A stretch of DNA of 61,990 nt, taken from Deltaproteobacteria bacterium (GTDB lineage: Bacteria > Desulfobacterota > Desulfuromonadia > Desulfuromonadales > Geopsychrobacteraceae). The notes under the pieces were generated by a model. The model was not told the origin of the DNA. It searched no databases and saw nothing but the letters and a program-made list of their open reading frames with translations. This document shows, piece by piece, positions 9,057 through 17,801 of the stretch. Position numbers and translations under genes: made by a program. Where the stretch lies: positions 1 to 61,990 of the forward strand of contig JAJRRT010000011.1 of assembly GCA_024279255.1 (NCBI GenBank), given 5' to 3'. Within the stretch, counting starts at the first letter, position 1. The number at the start of each line of letters is the position of its first letter.

Positions 9057-9078
9057 ATGAGGCTTCGTTCGTGTTTTA
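9030..9078. terminator. Bidirectional terminator between pyrC and the aldehyde dehydrogenase
   Basis: Perfect 14-bp arms, ACGAACGAAGCCTC and GAGGCTTCGTTCGT, with a 15-base loop and GTTTT after the right arm. The flanking genes converge, so it probably serves both. Confidence 0.75.
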
Positions 9079-9136
9079 TGAATCAGATTATTTTAAAAGC
9101 TCTACAGATAGAAGATTTATTGATCTGGTGCTCTCA

Positions 9137-10561
9137 TCAGAATTGCAAAGATTTCAACTCAAGAAATTCCTGCAGACCGTAGATTCCGAGCTCTCTGCCG
9201 TTTCCTGACTGTCGATAACCACCAAAAGGGGCGAGGACGTTAAAGCGGCCGCCATTGATATCGACCTGGCCTGCCCGCATCTTGAGGGCGATTTTCTCAG
9301 CCCTATCGTTACTGGCTGACCAGACGGCGCCTGATAACCCGTAACTGCTGTCGTTGGCAATTCGGATCGCTTCTTCTTCGTCTTGATAGGTTAAAATGCT
9401 CAGGACAGGCCCAAAAACCTCTTCGCGGGCAACCTTCATTTGCGGAGTCACCCTGCCCAGAATTGTCGGTTGGACATAGTACCCCTGTGGCTGGTTGTCT
9501 GGCTTATCGATTCCGCCAATCAGGAGTTCCGCACCTTCTTCGATTCCTGACTGGATATATTTGCAAACGCGTTGGCGCTGCTCTGCCGAAATCAGGGGAC
9601 CAATCTTGTACTGTGCTTCTGTCGGGTTGCCCGGCACGAAACCCTTGGCGACCTCGATCGCCATTGTCGACGCGTCCTGATAAAGGCTCTCGGGGACAAG
9701 CATCCGGGTCAGGGCGTTACAGGTCTGACCCGAATTGAGAAAAGCATTACTGACTGTTGCCTTGACGGCAACGGCCAGATCAGCGTCATCCAGGATCACT
9801 GATGCTGATTTGCCACCGAGCTCAAGAGATACTCTTTTTACCGATTCGGCACCGAGGATTGTGACCCGCTTGCCTGCCTGGGCTGATCCTGTAAAGGAGA
9901 CCATGTCGATTTTTGGATGGCTCGCGAGTGCTTCGCCAACGACAGTTCCATATCCACTGACAAGATTAAAAACTCCTGGGGGCAATTCACACTTTTCGAT
10001 TATTTCTGCCAACAGAAAGGCATTCAACGGTGCCAATTCACTCGGTTTTACTATGATGGTGCATCCTGCAGCTAATGCGGCAGCGACCTTGATCATTAAT
10101 TGATGGAGTGGAAAATTCCAGGGAGTAATCGCGGCAACCACACCGATCGGCTCTTTGTGGACAACTGAACTTCCAATCTCCTCTGTAAACTCATAGGTTT
10201 CGAGCAGCCTGATATAGCTTTCGAGAACCGCCACCGGTAAACCAACCTGAATGCGCTGGCTGAGTTTGAGCGGCATACCCATCTCAGCAGTGATCAGCTC
10301 CGCGACTTCAGTGGCGCGAGAGACTAATTCGGTGTGGATTTTTCGTAAGTAGCTGGCACGCTCTTGCGGAGCCAGCGTTGACCAGAGAGGAAACGCTTCA
10401 GTCGCAGCAATGACCGCCTGTTCTACATCGGCGGCGGTCCCGAGAGGTATTTCACTGATGACCTTCTCAGTTGCGGGGTTAATGACCAAGCAGACTTCGT
10501 TCCCACTTGGGGAACGCCACTCTCCATCAATGAATAGTTTGGAATAGATATTCATGAGCAC
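9137..10561 (-). CDS. NAD(P)-dependent aldehyde dehydrogenase
   Basis: A cytoplasmic enzyme oxidising aldehydes to carboxylic acids with NAD(P), 474 aa. Family landmarks are in place: the oxyanion Asn in ITPWNF (about 149), the coenzyme-loop motif FTGSAQAGKR (about 223), the general base Glu in LELGGKSA (about 247) and the catalytic Cys in GQTCNA (about 281). The C-terminal FGGYRQSGNGRE is typical of broad-range ALDHs. It may begin at the second Met, two codons on. It follows nhaD on the same strand with a 124-base gap. The substrate is not identifiable. With three alcohol-dehydrogenase-type genes in the window it probably acts in alcohol or aldehyde metabolism. Confidence 0.93.
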   Translation of the reverse strand: MLMNIYSKLFIDGEWRSPSGNEVCLVINPATEKVISEIPLGTAADVEQAVIAATEAFPLWSTLAPQERASYLRKIHTELVSRATEVAELITAEMGMPLKLSQRIQVGLPVAVLESYIRLLETYEFTEEIGSSVVHKEPIGVVAAITPWNFPLHQLMIKVAAALAAGCTIIVKPSELAPLNAFLLAEIIEKCELPPGVFNLVSGYGTVVGEALASHPKIDMVSFTGSAQAGKRVTILGAESVKRVSLELGGKSASVILDDADLAVAVKATVSNAFLNSGQTCNALTRMLVPESLYQDASTMAIEVAKGFVPGNPTEAQYKIGPLISAEQRQRVCKYIQSGIEEGAELLIGGIDKPDNQPQGYYVQPTILGRVTPQMKVAREEVFGPVLSILTYQDEEEAIRIANDSSYGLSGAVWSASNDRAEKIALKMRAGQVDINGGRFNVLAPFGGYRQSGNGRELGIYGLQEFLELKSLQF

Positions 10562-10685
10562 CTCTCTTCAATCTAAAGTTCTCGGAAATTGCGTTCATTA
10601 AAACCGTAACTCAGAAGAATGAGAAAGCAACCGCTTGTTGGCGTCCTTGATCAGAGTGTTCAAAAGATCATCAAAGCCTGGAGCA

Positions 10686-12113
10686 TCAATGGAATAGCTC
10701 TGCATTCAGTATCAAGTGAACATAAATACTCGCGACATACCCCAGAGCAATGACAGGCATCCAGACCAGATGACGACCGAAGGTGTAAACGCCATGGGCC
10801 TGGCCCATCAAGGCAACGCCAGCTGCTGAGCCGACCGAGAGCAAACTCCCCCCGACTCCGGCCGTCAGGGTCACCAGCAACCATTGGCCATGAGACATCT
10901 GTGGATCCATGGTCAAGACGGCAAACATCACCGGAATATTATCGATCAACGCAGAGATAATTCCAACCAGGGTATTGGCGGTCGTCGCACCCAGGTTCTG
11001 ATACATGGCGTGGGAGAGCATCGATAAATAGCCGAACTGACCCAGACCGCCAACGCAGAGGATGACACCGTAAAAGAACAGCAGCGTATCCCATTCGGTC
11101 TTGCGGATTGTGCGAAAGAGATCGAAGGTCTCCTTGTCGTGACTGGTCATGTCGAGCGGGTTGTCGGCGATTGTCAGGACCCCCTCCTTGTGGCGGATAT
11201 AGTAGGAGAAAAAGCCGAGGTAGCTCAGCCCGAGCATCATGCCGACCGCCGGAGGCAGGTGAAGGTAGTTGTGAAATGAGACTGCGGTCGCAATGGTCAT
11301 CAGGAACAGCGCCATAATGCGCTTTGAGCCGAACTTCATCATGGATGGTTCGTTGGATTCGACCGGTTGTTCCTTGCTGACAAAAAAGCTCATCATAAAA
11401 GCCGGAACCAGCCAGTTAACAAGTGCGGGGAGAAACAGAACCAGAAACTCACCGAACTGGACCTTGCCTTTTTGCCAGACCATCAGGGTTGTGATGTCCC
11501 CAAAAGGTGAAAAGGCACCACCGGCATTGGCCGCAACAACGACGTTGATACAAGCCAGGACGACAAAGCGCTTGTTATTGCCGGCAACGGCAGTCACCGT
11601 GGCGCCCATCAGCAGGGCTGTGGTCAGGTTGTCGGCGATCGGTGAAATCAGGAAAGAGAGGACACCGGTGAGCCAGAAGATCGTCTGCAGTGAGAAACCC
11701 CTGGAGACCAGCCAGTAGCGCAAGGCGCGAAAAATATTCCGTTCCGACATGGCGTTGATGTAGGTCATCGCTGCCAGCAAGAAAAGGAACAGCTCGGCAT
11801 ATTCCTGCAGGTTATGCTGAATTGCCCGATGGGCAGTCTGCGTGTCGCCGATACTCGTATAGGCAATGGCGACAAAAATCCAAATGATACCTGCTGCCAT
11901 GATGACCGGTTTGCTTTTACGTAGATGTAGTTTTTCTTCAAAGATGACAACCGTGTAGGCGAGACAGAATACAGCCAGGCCCAGATAACCATAGATACTG
12001 TGCTGGAAGTTTGGCGAACTGGATAGGTGCTCTGAGGCAAAAGCTGGAGAGGTCATGCAGGTGACGATTAGTCCCATTAATAGGCTTTTCATGGTGCGAG
12101 TAATCCGTTTCAA
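10686..12113 (-). CDS. nhaD: NhaD-type Na+/H+ antiporter
   Basis: A cytoplasmic-membrane exchanger of sodium for protons, 475 aa, in the IT superfamily. An N-terminal signal-like stretch (to about residue 26, ending PAFAS) is followed by 11-12 hydrophobic segments. The conserved segment SPIADNLTTALLMGAT and the later AFSPFGDITTLMVWQ are hallmarks of NhaD. The second-half repeat SALIDNIPVMFAVLTMDP is also present. It is useful for salt or alkali tolerance, so a marine or brackish habitat is possible. It is preceded on its strand by the radical SAM gene and its strong terminator, and so is probably transcribed separately. Confidence 0.88.
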   Translation of the reverse strand: MKRITRTMKSLLMGLIVTCMTSPAFASEHLSSSPNFQHSIYGYLGLAVFCLAYTVVIFEEKLHLRKSKPVIMAAGIIWIFVAIAYTSIGDTQTAHRAIQHNLQEYAELFLFLLAAMTYINAMSERNIFRALRYWLVSRGFSLQTIFWLTGVLSFLISPIADNLTTALLMGATVTAVAGNNKRFVVLACINVVVAANAGGAFSPFGDITTLMVWQKGKVQFGEFLVLFLPALVNWLVPAFMMSFFVSKEQPVESNEPSMMKFGSKRIMALFLMTIATAVSFHNYLHLPPAVGMMLGLSYLGFFSYYIRHKEGVLTIADNPLDMTSHDKETFDLFRTIRKTEWDTLLFFYGVILCVGGLGQFGYLSMLSHAMYQNLGATTANTLVGIISALIDNIPVMFAVLTMDPQMSHGQWLLVTLTAGVGGSLLSVGSAAGVALMGQAHGVYTFGRHLVWMPVIALGYVASIYVHLILNAELFH

Positions 12114-12168
12114 GGGTTAGGGGGGGTGCGATTCTATTTGTGAAATCCCAAGGAGGGGAGCAGGGTGT

Positions 12169-12249
12169 AAAAAATCACTGCGGAGGCAACTGCTATCCGG
12201 GAGAGAGACCGCATTGACAGTTTGTAAGGAGGGAATGCCTCCGCAGTGA
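12169..12249 (-). terminator. Long-stem, large-loop terminator of the radical SAM gene
   Basis: Perfect 14-bp arms, TCACTGCGGAGGCA (12175-12188) and TGCCTCCGCAGTGA (12236-12249), enclose a 47-base loop. On the minus strand the stem is followed directly by six T. The loop is unusually large for a simple terminator, so an attenuator or RNA element ahead of nhaD is possible. Confidence 0.7.
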
Positions 12250-12266
12250 GATAAAAATTTGGTTGT

Positions 12267-13601
12267 TTATCTTAGGCACTGAAAGAGCCCCATGCACCAG
12301 AGACAGCTGCCGCAGGGTTCCTGATTGATATGACAATCCTGCTCAAACTCCTCAGTTTGGATATAGTCGCAAGGGGCCAGTCCGCAACTGGAACAGTAGG
12401 GATAGTCATAGCGGGTGACATTTTCTCTGAATGTCGTGAATTCAGTAGAATTCCAGATCTCGAGAATTGGCTGTTCGTTCAGGTTGCCAAAGATCTTCGG
12501 TTTAACCGTCTGATCCCAGCCACTGGCATAGCAATGGTAATTGTGCCAGAGGAAGTAGCAGGGATGGACATCGCCCTGCCAGGAGATAAACGCGCTACCG
12601 TCTTCGACAAATTCGCAGCGGCGGTTCTCTTTGAGGAGTAGTTTGGGTAGTTCCAGTTCCAGCCCTGCATCTTGGGCAACTTGCTCGGCTTTGGCGAAAA
12701 CTTCGGTAACCTGGGCGAGCCAACTGGTGTCCAGAGCAAATAGTTTTTTTAAATCGAGAAAAACATTCTGCTGTTCCGCTTCTGCCTTCATCAGTTCGAC
12801 GAACTCGATTACCCTTTGTTCTGCTGGGTTTTTACTGTAGTTCCAGATGATATTTGGATATTGATCGATATCGACGCCCTCGGCAGATGCTTTTTCACGC
12901 CAGCTCTTCAAAAGGTCGAGCGCTTCACCTGAACAGGAGAGATAGACCGCTTCATCAGCGTGGTCTGCATCATAGGGCAGAACATGAGTTACAAGTGCGA
13001 AGGTTGCACCACGGCTGGCCGCCCATTCCAATGTGTCGGGCAACTCCGACAAATTGCTACGCATGACCACTATTTCGACGCCAAGTTGAAAACTGGGTTT
13101 ACCAACACTGAACTTAGCTTTTGCCAGCGCGTTGAGGGCTGTGTCCAGATTTGAAATTTCCGCCCCTTCGCGGAGCTTTTTGAGTTTCTCCGGTGTCACG
13201 GCATCAACCGAGATGCAAATCTTATCCAGACCGGCTTCGAGGAGATCACGGGCGCGTTTATCATCTATGAGTAGCCCGTTGGATTGGAATCCTATCCAGC
13301 TCCCTTCAGGCATTAGTTTCTTTGCCTGACCAATGAAGGTTTCTATGCCCGGGTGGAGCAATGGCTCGCCGACCCCGTTCAGAATCAGGGCTTCAGCACG
13401 AGGCAGGGCAGCTTCTAATGCCCTGAATGTTGCAGAAGACATCTCCCCCTCAATGATGCCGCATTCCCCGGTCTGTTTGACGCACATGAAACATCCCAGG
13501 TTGCAATTGGTCGTCGTCTCGACAAACAGTTTTGTCGGGCAAGCTCTGAGGGCCGGTGAGATCACTGTTCTGATTGTGGCTGGATCCGGCTGCAAGGGCA
13601 T
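12267..13601 (-). CDS. Radical SAM/SPASM protein, putative maturase
   Basis: An S-adenosylmethionine radical enzyme of 444 aa. The cluster motif CNLGCFMC (Cys33, 37, 40) is followed by GVGEPLLHP, the SAM-contacting GGEP-like segment. A SPASM-type C-terminus has many cysteines, including YCSSCGLAPC and a terminal CGSCLWCMGLFQCLR. These would hold auxiliary Fe-S clusters. SPASM proteins usually modify a peptide or protein, and close relatives in Geobacter-type bacteria are annotated as metalloenzyme maturases. No small peptide substrate is seen beside it, so that role is only a suggestion. A possible sigma-54 site lies about 80 bases upstream. Confidence 0.8.
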   Translation of the reverse strand: MPLQPDPATIRTVISPALRACPTKLFVETTTNCNLGCFMCVKQTGECGIIEGEMSSATFRALEAALPRAEALILNGVGEPLLHPGIETFIGQAKKLMPEGSWIGFQSNGLLIDDKRARDLLEAGLDKICISVDAVTPEKLKKLREGAEISNLDTALNALAKAKFSVGKPSFQLGVEIVVMRSNLSELPDTLEWAASRGATFALVTHVLPYDADHADEAVYLSCSGEALDLLKSWREKASAEGVDIDQYPNIIWNYSKNPAEQRVIEFVELMKAEAEQQNVFLDLKKLFALDTSWLAQVTEVFAKAEQVAQDAGLELELPKLLLKENRRCEFVEDGSAFISWQGDVHPCYFLWHNYHCYASGWDQTVKPKIFGNLNEQPILEIWNSTEFTTFRENVTRYDYPYCSSCGLAPCDYIQTEEFEQDCHINQEPCGSCLWCMGLFQCLR

Positions 13602-13679
13602 TCGTTGTACTCCGTATTCTTGACGAGATTAACTGCACGTAAATTGAATATGACAGCTCTGGAGACAGGCAAGTCTGCC

Positions 13680-13696
13680 TGCGTTCTGTTCGCCAG
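13680..13696 (-). promoter_or_regulatory. Sigma-54-like promoter candidate
   Basis: The minus strand reads CTGGCGAACAGAACGCA. GG and GC are ten bases apart as required, but the flanks depart from TGGCAC and TTGCA. It faces the radical SAM gene. Confidence 0.3.
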
Positions 13697-14045
13697 ATTT
13701 GACTACATAGATTGTACAAAGAATCTTTAAAAGCAAAAGCTGCACCAATAATTATATTTCCTGAGGTTTGAGCGGAAGTTTTTGATTTTATCTATGGAAG
13801 TCTTTTAAAAACAGGGTCTTAATGGATTTTGGTATGCGGGTTTAGGCGCCATTTGACTGTTGCTGCCGCTATTGGATGCCGAAAAAGCCCACTCTGAAAG
13901 GACTCGCCTTGCTTAAGTTGATGCAGCCCTCCCCAGCGAGGAAATTGTCTACAGCCTCTTCATACTCTTTTTTGTCAAATATTGGGGTAAATCTCTACAG
14001 TATGACGGAAAAATACAAAGGTTATTACCGTTCAAGTCGCTATTA

Positions 14046-14063
14046 AACAAGGAAAACCTTGTT
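14046..14063. promoter_or_regulatory. Inverted repeat AACAAGG-AAAA-CCTTGTT
   Basis: Perfect 7-bp arms with a 4-base centre, about 20 bases before the -24 element at 14083. It could be a regulator site or a small hairpin. Before it, 13602-14045 holds no gene that I can support. Confidence 0.4.
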
Positions 14064-14082
14064 CTTTAAGGGTAGGCCTCGA

Positions 14083-14099
14083 TGGCATCATGGTTGCAA
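14083..14099 (+). promoter_or_regulatory. Sigma-54 promoter, strong match
   Basis: The sequence TGGCATCATGGTTGCAA matches the -24/-12 consensus TGGCAY-N5-TTGCA throughout, with GG and GC ten bases apart. Transcription would start near 14109 and give a leader of about 195 bases before the small reading frame at 14306. It is the only candidate gene in that direction before the convergent gene begins. Confidence 0.75.
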
Positions 14100-14305
14100 A
14101 TTTAGATTGTGCCGAGATGCAACAATGCCACGATTTTAGATGATTAGATGTTTTTTTGCAGGGGTAACCCACAAACGTTTTAAGCATGTAATCTGTAAGT
14201 TATTTAAATTAAAGATGAAATTGGATGTTTTGATGAATGGCATGTTCTTCGCTATGAAGAAAGACTATAGATGACCAGGCAAGTCATGATTGGTTGGAGG
14301 AAGTT

Positions 14306-14410
14306 ATGAAAAACATGCGTTACAATTTGCTGGTTAACATTTTCCCCGTCGTTCTTTTGTTGAGTGGCATGGCGATGGCGATGGTCGGGGTTAACCTTCT
14401 GCTGGGATGA
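14306..14410 (+). CDS. 34-aa hydrophobic membrane peptide
   Basis: A short frame with a good ribosome site (TTGGAGGAAG, spacing about six) encodes 34 residues. A basic N-terminus (MKNMRYN) is followed by one long hydrophobic segment from about residue 8 to the end, rich in Leu, Val, Met and Gly. It looks like a single-pass inner-membrane miniprotein. It matches no family that I recognise. The strong sigma-54 promoter upstream and the ribosome site are the case for it being real. Its stop codon is 24 bases from the end of the convergent gene, so read-through would be antisense to that gene. Confidence 0.55.
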   Translation: MKNMRYNLLVNIFPVVLLLSGMAMAMVGVNLLLG

Positions 14411-14434
14411 GTCATCGACAGTAAACTCGCTTTT

Positions 14435-15439
14435 TTAATGCGGTTGATTGTGCAGGTCGATGATTCTCAGGTAGACCATGGTCTGGTTCAATGTTTGGTA
14501 GGCGATTTCCCCAAAGGTTGTCGGTCCGGGGGCGCAGCCAATCTGCTTCCCTTCCAGCTCGGAATAAACGTAATTCAAAATACAGTTACACGAGAAAATC
14601 GATTGAATGCCGAGTCCGCTCGTGATCTTACTCGTGAAATAGTCGACGTAGTTCTGGATAGGTTTGGCATGTTTGTACTCCAGAAAGCTGAATACGGCAT
14701 TGTAGAACTGAACTCCCCCGTCCGGTCTGAGCTCTTCCTGAAAAGCGGTGTTGAGCATTGCCCCGAAGTAGTTGGCGACTAAGGGTAGCCTCTTGTCGAG
14801 TTGCTTTTGATGAAGGTAATCACCGAAATTAACCTTAGTGCCATTGACGAACGCCTCTTTGCTGCTGAATCCGGATTCCGGGAAGCTGATCCGGTCGCCA
14901 TCCCCCTGCTCGAACATGTTAAGCACCCCGATATCTGCAATTTTATTGGCAGGCAAACAGACATGCATGACGATCGCGCCATCGTCAAATGCCTCAGCGG
15001 TGAGGCCGTTAAAGACTTTAGGTGTTCCCTGTCCCCAATCATCCAGATGTATGCCCGAAATCCAACCGATCAAGGGACGTGTGGCAAAGGCTGTGTAGTT
15101 CGGGACGTTCAGGGCGAAAGAGAAGTGGGTGCTGCTTTTCGCCGGGAGAATGATAACGCTGAAGCCGTTTTCAGGGGCATCCGTATAAACCTGTGAAATT
15201 GTTTCAGAATCGTAACATTTGACCTCGATATCTAAAATATATTCGGGGAGTTCTGTGACGAAAATCAACTCCTTGGTCGTCAACCCTCCGGCACTGGTCA
15301 TGAAATACGGAATTGTGCCGCCGATCCAGTTTCCCGAGGGGATTTCACGCAACAAACTCTCATCCCCCGCCAATAAAAGTTTATGCCCCTGGGATACCCT
15401 GAGCCGAACCTCTTCTATGGTCTGCATCTCGGGTTTCAC
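14435..15439 (-). CDS. Conserved hypothetical protein, 334 aa
   Basis: I cannot assign this protein to a family. It is a soluble mixed alpha/beta protein without signal peptide or membrane segment. Notable stretches are GNWIGGTIPYFMTSAGG near residue 37, PLIGWISGIHLDDWGQGTPKVFNG in the middle, and IFSCNCILNYVYSELEG near the C-terminus with a CxC pair. The layout loosely recalls FIST-type sensory domains (a C-terminal NCILNY-like segment), but the match is too vague to name. Codon use is like that of its neighbours. The upstream porin gene has its own strong terminator, so this gene is probably transcribed separately. Confidence 0.7.
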   Translation of the reverse strand: MKPEMQTIEEVRLRVSQGHKLLLAGDESLLREIPSGNWIGGTIPYFMTSAGGLTTKELIFVTELPEYILDIEVKCYDSETISQVYTDAPENGFSVIILPAKSSTHFSFALNVPNYTAFATRPLIGWISGIHLDDWGQGTPKVFNGLTAEAFDDGAIVMHVCLPANKIADIGVLNMFEQGDGDRISFPESGFSSKEAFVNGTKVNFGDYLHQKQLDKRLPLVANYFGAMLNTAFQEELRPDGGVQFYNAVFSFLEYKHAKPIQNYVDYFTSKITSGLGIQSIFSCNCILNYVYSELEGKQIGCAPGPTTFGEIAYQTLNQTMVYLRIIDLHNQPH

Positions 15440-15560
15440 TATTGCTCCTAGTCTATGTTTCTTTTGTAAATCATATGTTTACCAGTAGCAGAGCTTTGTC
15501 GCTAGTATCTTTTTTGTATTCCAGGCAGGGCCTGAAACCAGACGGTTGTGGGTTTTGCAC

Positions 15561-15594
15561 AAAAAGCTGTCAGGGGCTTTTACCCCTGACAGCT
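15561..15594 (-). terminator. Terminator of the DUF4242/AmiS/porin operon
   Basis: Perfect 12-bp arms AGCTGTCAGGGG / CCCCTGACAGCT with a 6-base loop, followed on the minus strand by a T-run. Confidence 0.9.
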
Positions 15595-15623
15595 GATAAT
15601 GGACGAGGTCGTTGGGCAGAACC

Positions 15624-16733
15624 TTAGAACGTGATGACTGCACCGAGAGCGAGCGTGTTGATTTCCTCTGTTTTTACGCCCGCACTTTTTGTTTCTTCGA
15701 CGCTGTAGTCGGCTACCAGTATCAGATTGCTGTTGAAGGAATAGAACACAGCACCGACGATAGTTTGATCTTCTGTTTTTACGCCGGCAGCAGTCTCATC
15801 TTCATTCTTGCCGTAAGAAGCGACCAACCGGACCTTGTCGATGGTGTAAGATCCCTGTAAGAGTAGGCCTTCGTTATCAACGTTGGTGTTAGGCGCTGCG
15901 GACCAAGGCCCGAGGATCGATAGACCTTCACCGGTAAAACCTGAAGCAGTGACGCTTGCTCCGGCATATTTAAGGTTGAGACCGTAGGAGACACCATTGG
16001 AATCTGAGGATGTTCCCGCTGTGTTTTCGGAAGACTGGTTTAGAAAACCAGCCCAGGTGGTCAGCGAGAGCTTGTCATTCATGAATTTTTTGCTGAAAAC
16101 TGCTTCAGCTTCAATACGCGGCGCTTCTTCTGAAGCACCTGCACCCGAGGTTGTTCTGGCAGGGTCGACAATGCCGACCGCGAGATTAAAGCCGCTCAGG
16201 TCAGGGGTGCGGTAGGTAATCTGCGCAACAGGAAGTGGATAGGTGTAACCGGAGCCAATATTCCCGAAGGAGACCCCGCCGCCACTCACACCACCTGTTT
16301 TCCCGAAGCCTAACAGGACCTCATCGAGAAAGATGTTGGTGCGGTTAAAGAGCGCGAAGTCCTTGCCGAGAAGAAACTGGCCAAAGGAACCGTCGATAGT
16401 GCCGTAGAACTGACGAACATCGATAGCGGTATCGGTTGGCGAGTCGTCGTTGATAGACACCCAGAAAGAAGAGCGTCCGCCCATTTTCAGGTCACCGACC
16501 TGTTTGGTGAAATTAAAACCGATTGTGTTAGGCAAGAAGCCCATTTTAACCCGGGATTGTTGGGTGTCTGCTACGTCCGATTTGCTGTTTGCAAAGAAGA
16601 CGTTGAAGTAACCGTCGACGCTGAAGGTGGTTTCATCTTTGTCATAGAGCTTTATCGCGGCTGAAGCGGGGAGGCAGAAAGCCAGGACCAAAAGACCTGC
16701 CAGCAAGATTTTAAATAACTGTGGCGATTTCAT
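15624..16733 (-). CDS. Outer-membrane porin
   Basis: A beta-barrel porin of 369 aa. The signal peptide ends at about residue 25 (LPASAA). Alternating hydrophobic strands run through the mature protein, and the last residue is Phe, the usual barrel-assembly signal. A DGYFNVFFANSKSD-type first strand resembles porins found in Geobacter and Desulfuromonas. It lies 133 bases after the AmiS/UreI-like channel gene, ends at a strong terminator and is probably the last gene of a sigma-54 operon. A joint role as the outer-membrane port for the small solute carried by the inner channel is an inference from context. Confidence 0.85.
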   Translation of the reverse strand: MKSPQLFKILLAGLLVLAFCLPASAAIKLYDKDETTFSVDGYFNVFFANSKSDVADTQQSRVKMGFLPNTIGFNFTKQVGDLKMGGRSSFWVSINDDSPTDTAIDVRQFYGTIDGSFGQFLLGKDFALFNRTNIFLDEVLLGFGKTGGVSGGGVSFGNIGSGYTYPLPVAQITYRTPDLSGFNLAVGIVDPARTTSGAGASEEAPRIEAEAVFSKKFMNDKLSLTTWAGFLNQSSENTAGTSSDSNGVSYGLNLKYAGASVTASGFTGEGLSILGPWSAAPNTNVDNEGLLLQGSYTIDKVRLVASYGKNEDETAAGVKTEDQTIVGAVFYSFNSNLILVADYSVEETKSAGVKTEEINTLALGAVITF

Positions 16734-16866
16734 GAATTTACCCTTCTTTAAAAGCTGTCAGAGCATCAATGGCTCATGACAACAGGCAACAAATTAAAAA
16801 GACAGAATGTATTCGCATCTTCGGCTCTAATAGCGGAGTTCGAAGGCGGGGGTGACCATCACTCGG

Positions 16867-17397
16867 TTAAAACGGAAGCGCTCCATAACCCATGAGCCCG
16901 ATAGCGGGAACAAACAAGCAGGTGAAGCTCAGTACCAGGAACATGTAGGCTGCCAGTTTTGCACTGAGCTTGCCGTATGTTACGCCAGTCACGGTCAAGC
17001 AGATGACGACGAAGGTTACGTTCATGAATCCCAGATAAGGGACGATGCTGATAATCGGATTTCCATCGGCATTAACGCCGCCGCCGGTGAGATATAGATA
17101 TGCATAGGCGGCGCAGACAATCGCCACAACCAGAGCGCCGTTGCCGACGGTACGCATATCTTCAAGACCAGTCCAGAGGGCATGGGCTGTTTGGAGATAG
17201 AGAACACCGAACACAAAAAACAAGCCAGCGGTGAAGGGATCGGCAAAAATAGCTGCTTGCAGAATTGCGCCGATGACGACGAGTGTGCCGACGACCGCAG
17301 TCACAAAACCGGTGCTTTTAGCCTCACCGTGTCCGAGAAAAAACAGGCCCACCGGGACCCACATCATGCAAATCAATAAAAGTAATGCTAACGTCAT
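16867..17397 (-). CDS. AmiS/UreI family channel protein
   Basis: An inner-membrane protein of 176 aa with six or seven hydrophobic segments, the size and pattern of the AmiS/UreI family of proton-gated urea and short-chain amide channels. The N-terminal half contains LFFLGHGEAKSTGF and the stretch TAHALWTGLEDMRTVGN. No urease or amidase gene is visible in the window, so the solute is unknown. It sits between a DUF4242 gene (49 bases upstream) and a porin gene on the same strand. Confidence 0.82.
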   Translation of the reverse strand: MTLALLLLICMMWVPVGLFFLGHGEAKSTGFVTAVVGTLVVIGAILQAAIFADPFTAGLFFVFGVLYLQTAHALWTGLEDMRTVGNGALVVAIVCAAYAYLYLTGGGVNADGNPIISIVPYLGFMNVTFVVICLTVTGVTYGKLSAKLAAYMFLVLSFTCLFVPAIGLMGYGALPF

Positions 17398-17446
17398 TGT
17401 TTTACTCCATTACTTGACCCGTTCGTTCAGCCACGGGAAGAGATAG

Positions 17447-17722
17447 TTATTCTGCTGTCGTCGGATCGATGATCGTTTTGATCGCGGCAACACTGTTGGC
17501 GGGGAATCCACCTTGCTGGGCATGCTCCCGTACCGCATCTTCATCAGGTGCAATGTAGACACAGTAAATCTTATCTGCAGTGACATAGCTCTGGACCCAC
17601 TGGATTTGTGGTCCCATCCCTTGCAGTACACCACAGGATTTTTGGGAGATTGATTGAAGATCTTCGGCAGAAAGGTCACCCGCCTGGGGGATTTCTCTTT
17701 CGATGATATATTTAGGCATCAT
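17447..17722 (-). CDS. DUF4242 family small protein
   Basis: A 91-aa cytoplasmic protein with a ferredoxin-like-fold pattern, starting MPKYIIEREIPQAGDLS and containing VQSYVTADKIYCVYIAPDED. This is typical of DUF4242 proteins, some of which bind nickel. Residues DEDAVREHAQQGGFPAN form the characteristic second half. It is the first gene of the leftward operon, about 60 bases from an excellent sigma-54 promoter, with AGGAGA before the ATG. A metal-handling role would fit a nickel enzyme acting on amide or urea, but none is present here. Confidence 0.75.
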   Translation of the reverse strand: MMPKYIIEREIPQAGDLSAEDLQSISQKSCGVLQGMGPQIQWVQSYVTADKIYCVYIAPDEDAVREHAQQGGFPANSVAAIKTIIDPTTAE

Positions 17723-17784
17723 GTTCTCCTTTCAATAATAAAATGGATTGCAATTGATCTTACCTCGGTGACATCGGCTACTTG

Positions 17785-17801
17785 TGCAACCAAGGTGCCA
17801 A
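17785..17801 (-). promoter_or_regulatory. Sigma-54 promoter of the DUF4242/AmiS/porin operon
   Basis: The minus strand reads TTGGCACCTTGGTTGCA, identical to the -24/-12 consensus at all key positions with the correct ten-base GG-GC spacing. The start site would be near 17773, 50 bases before the ATG. Confidence 0.85.
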
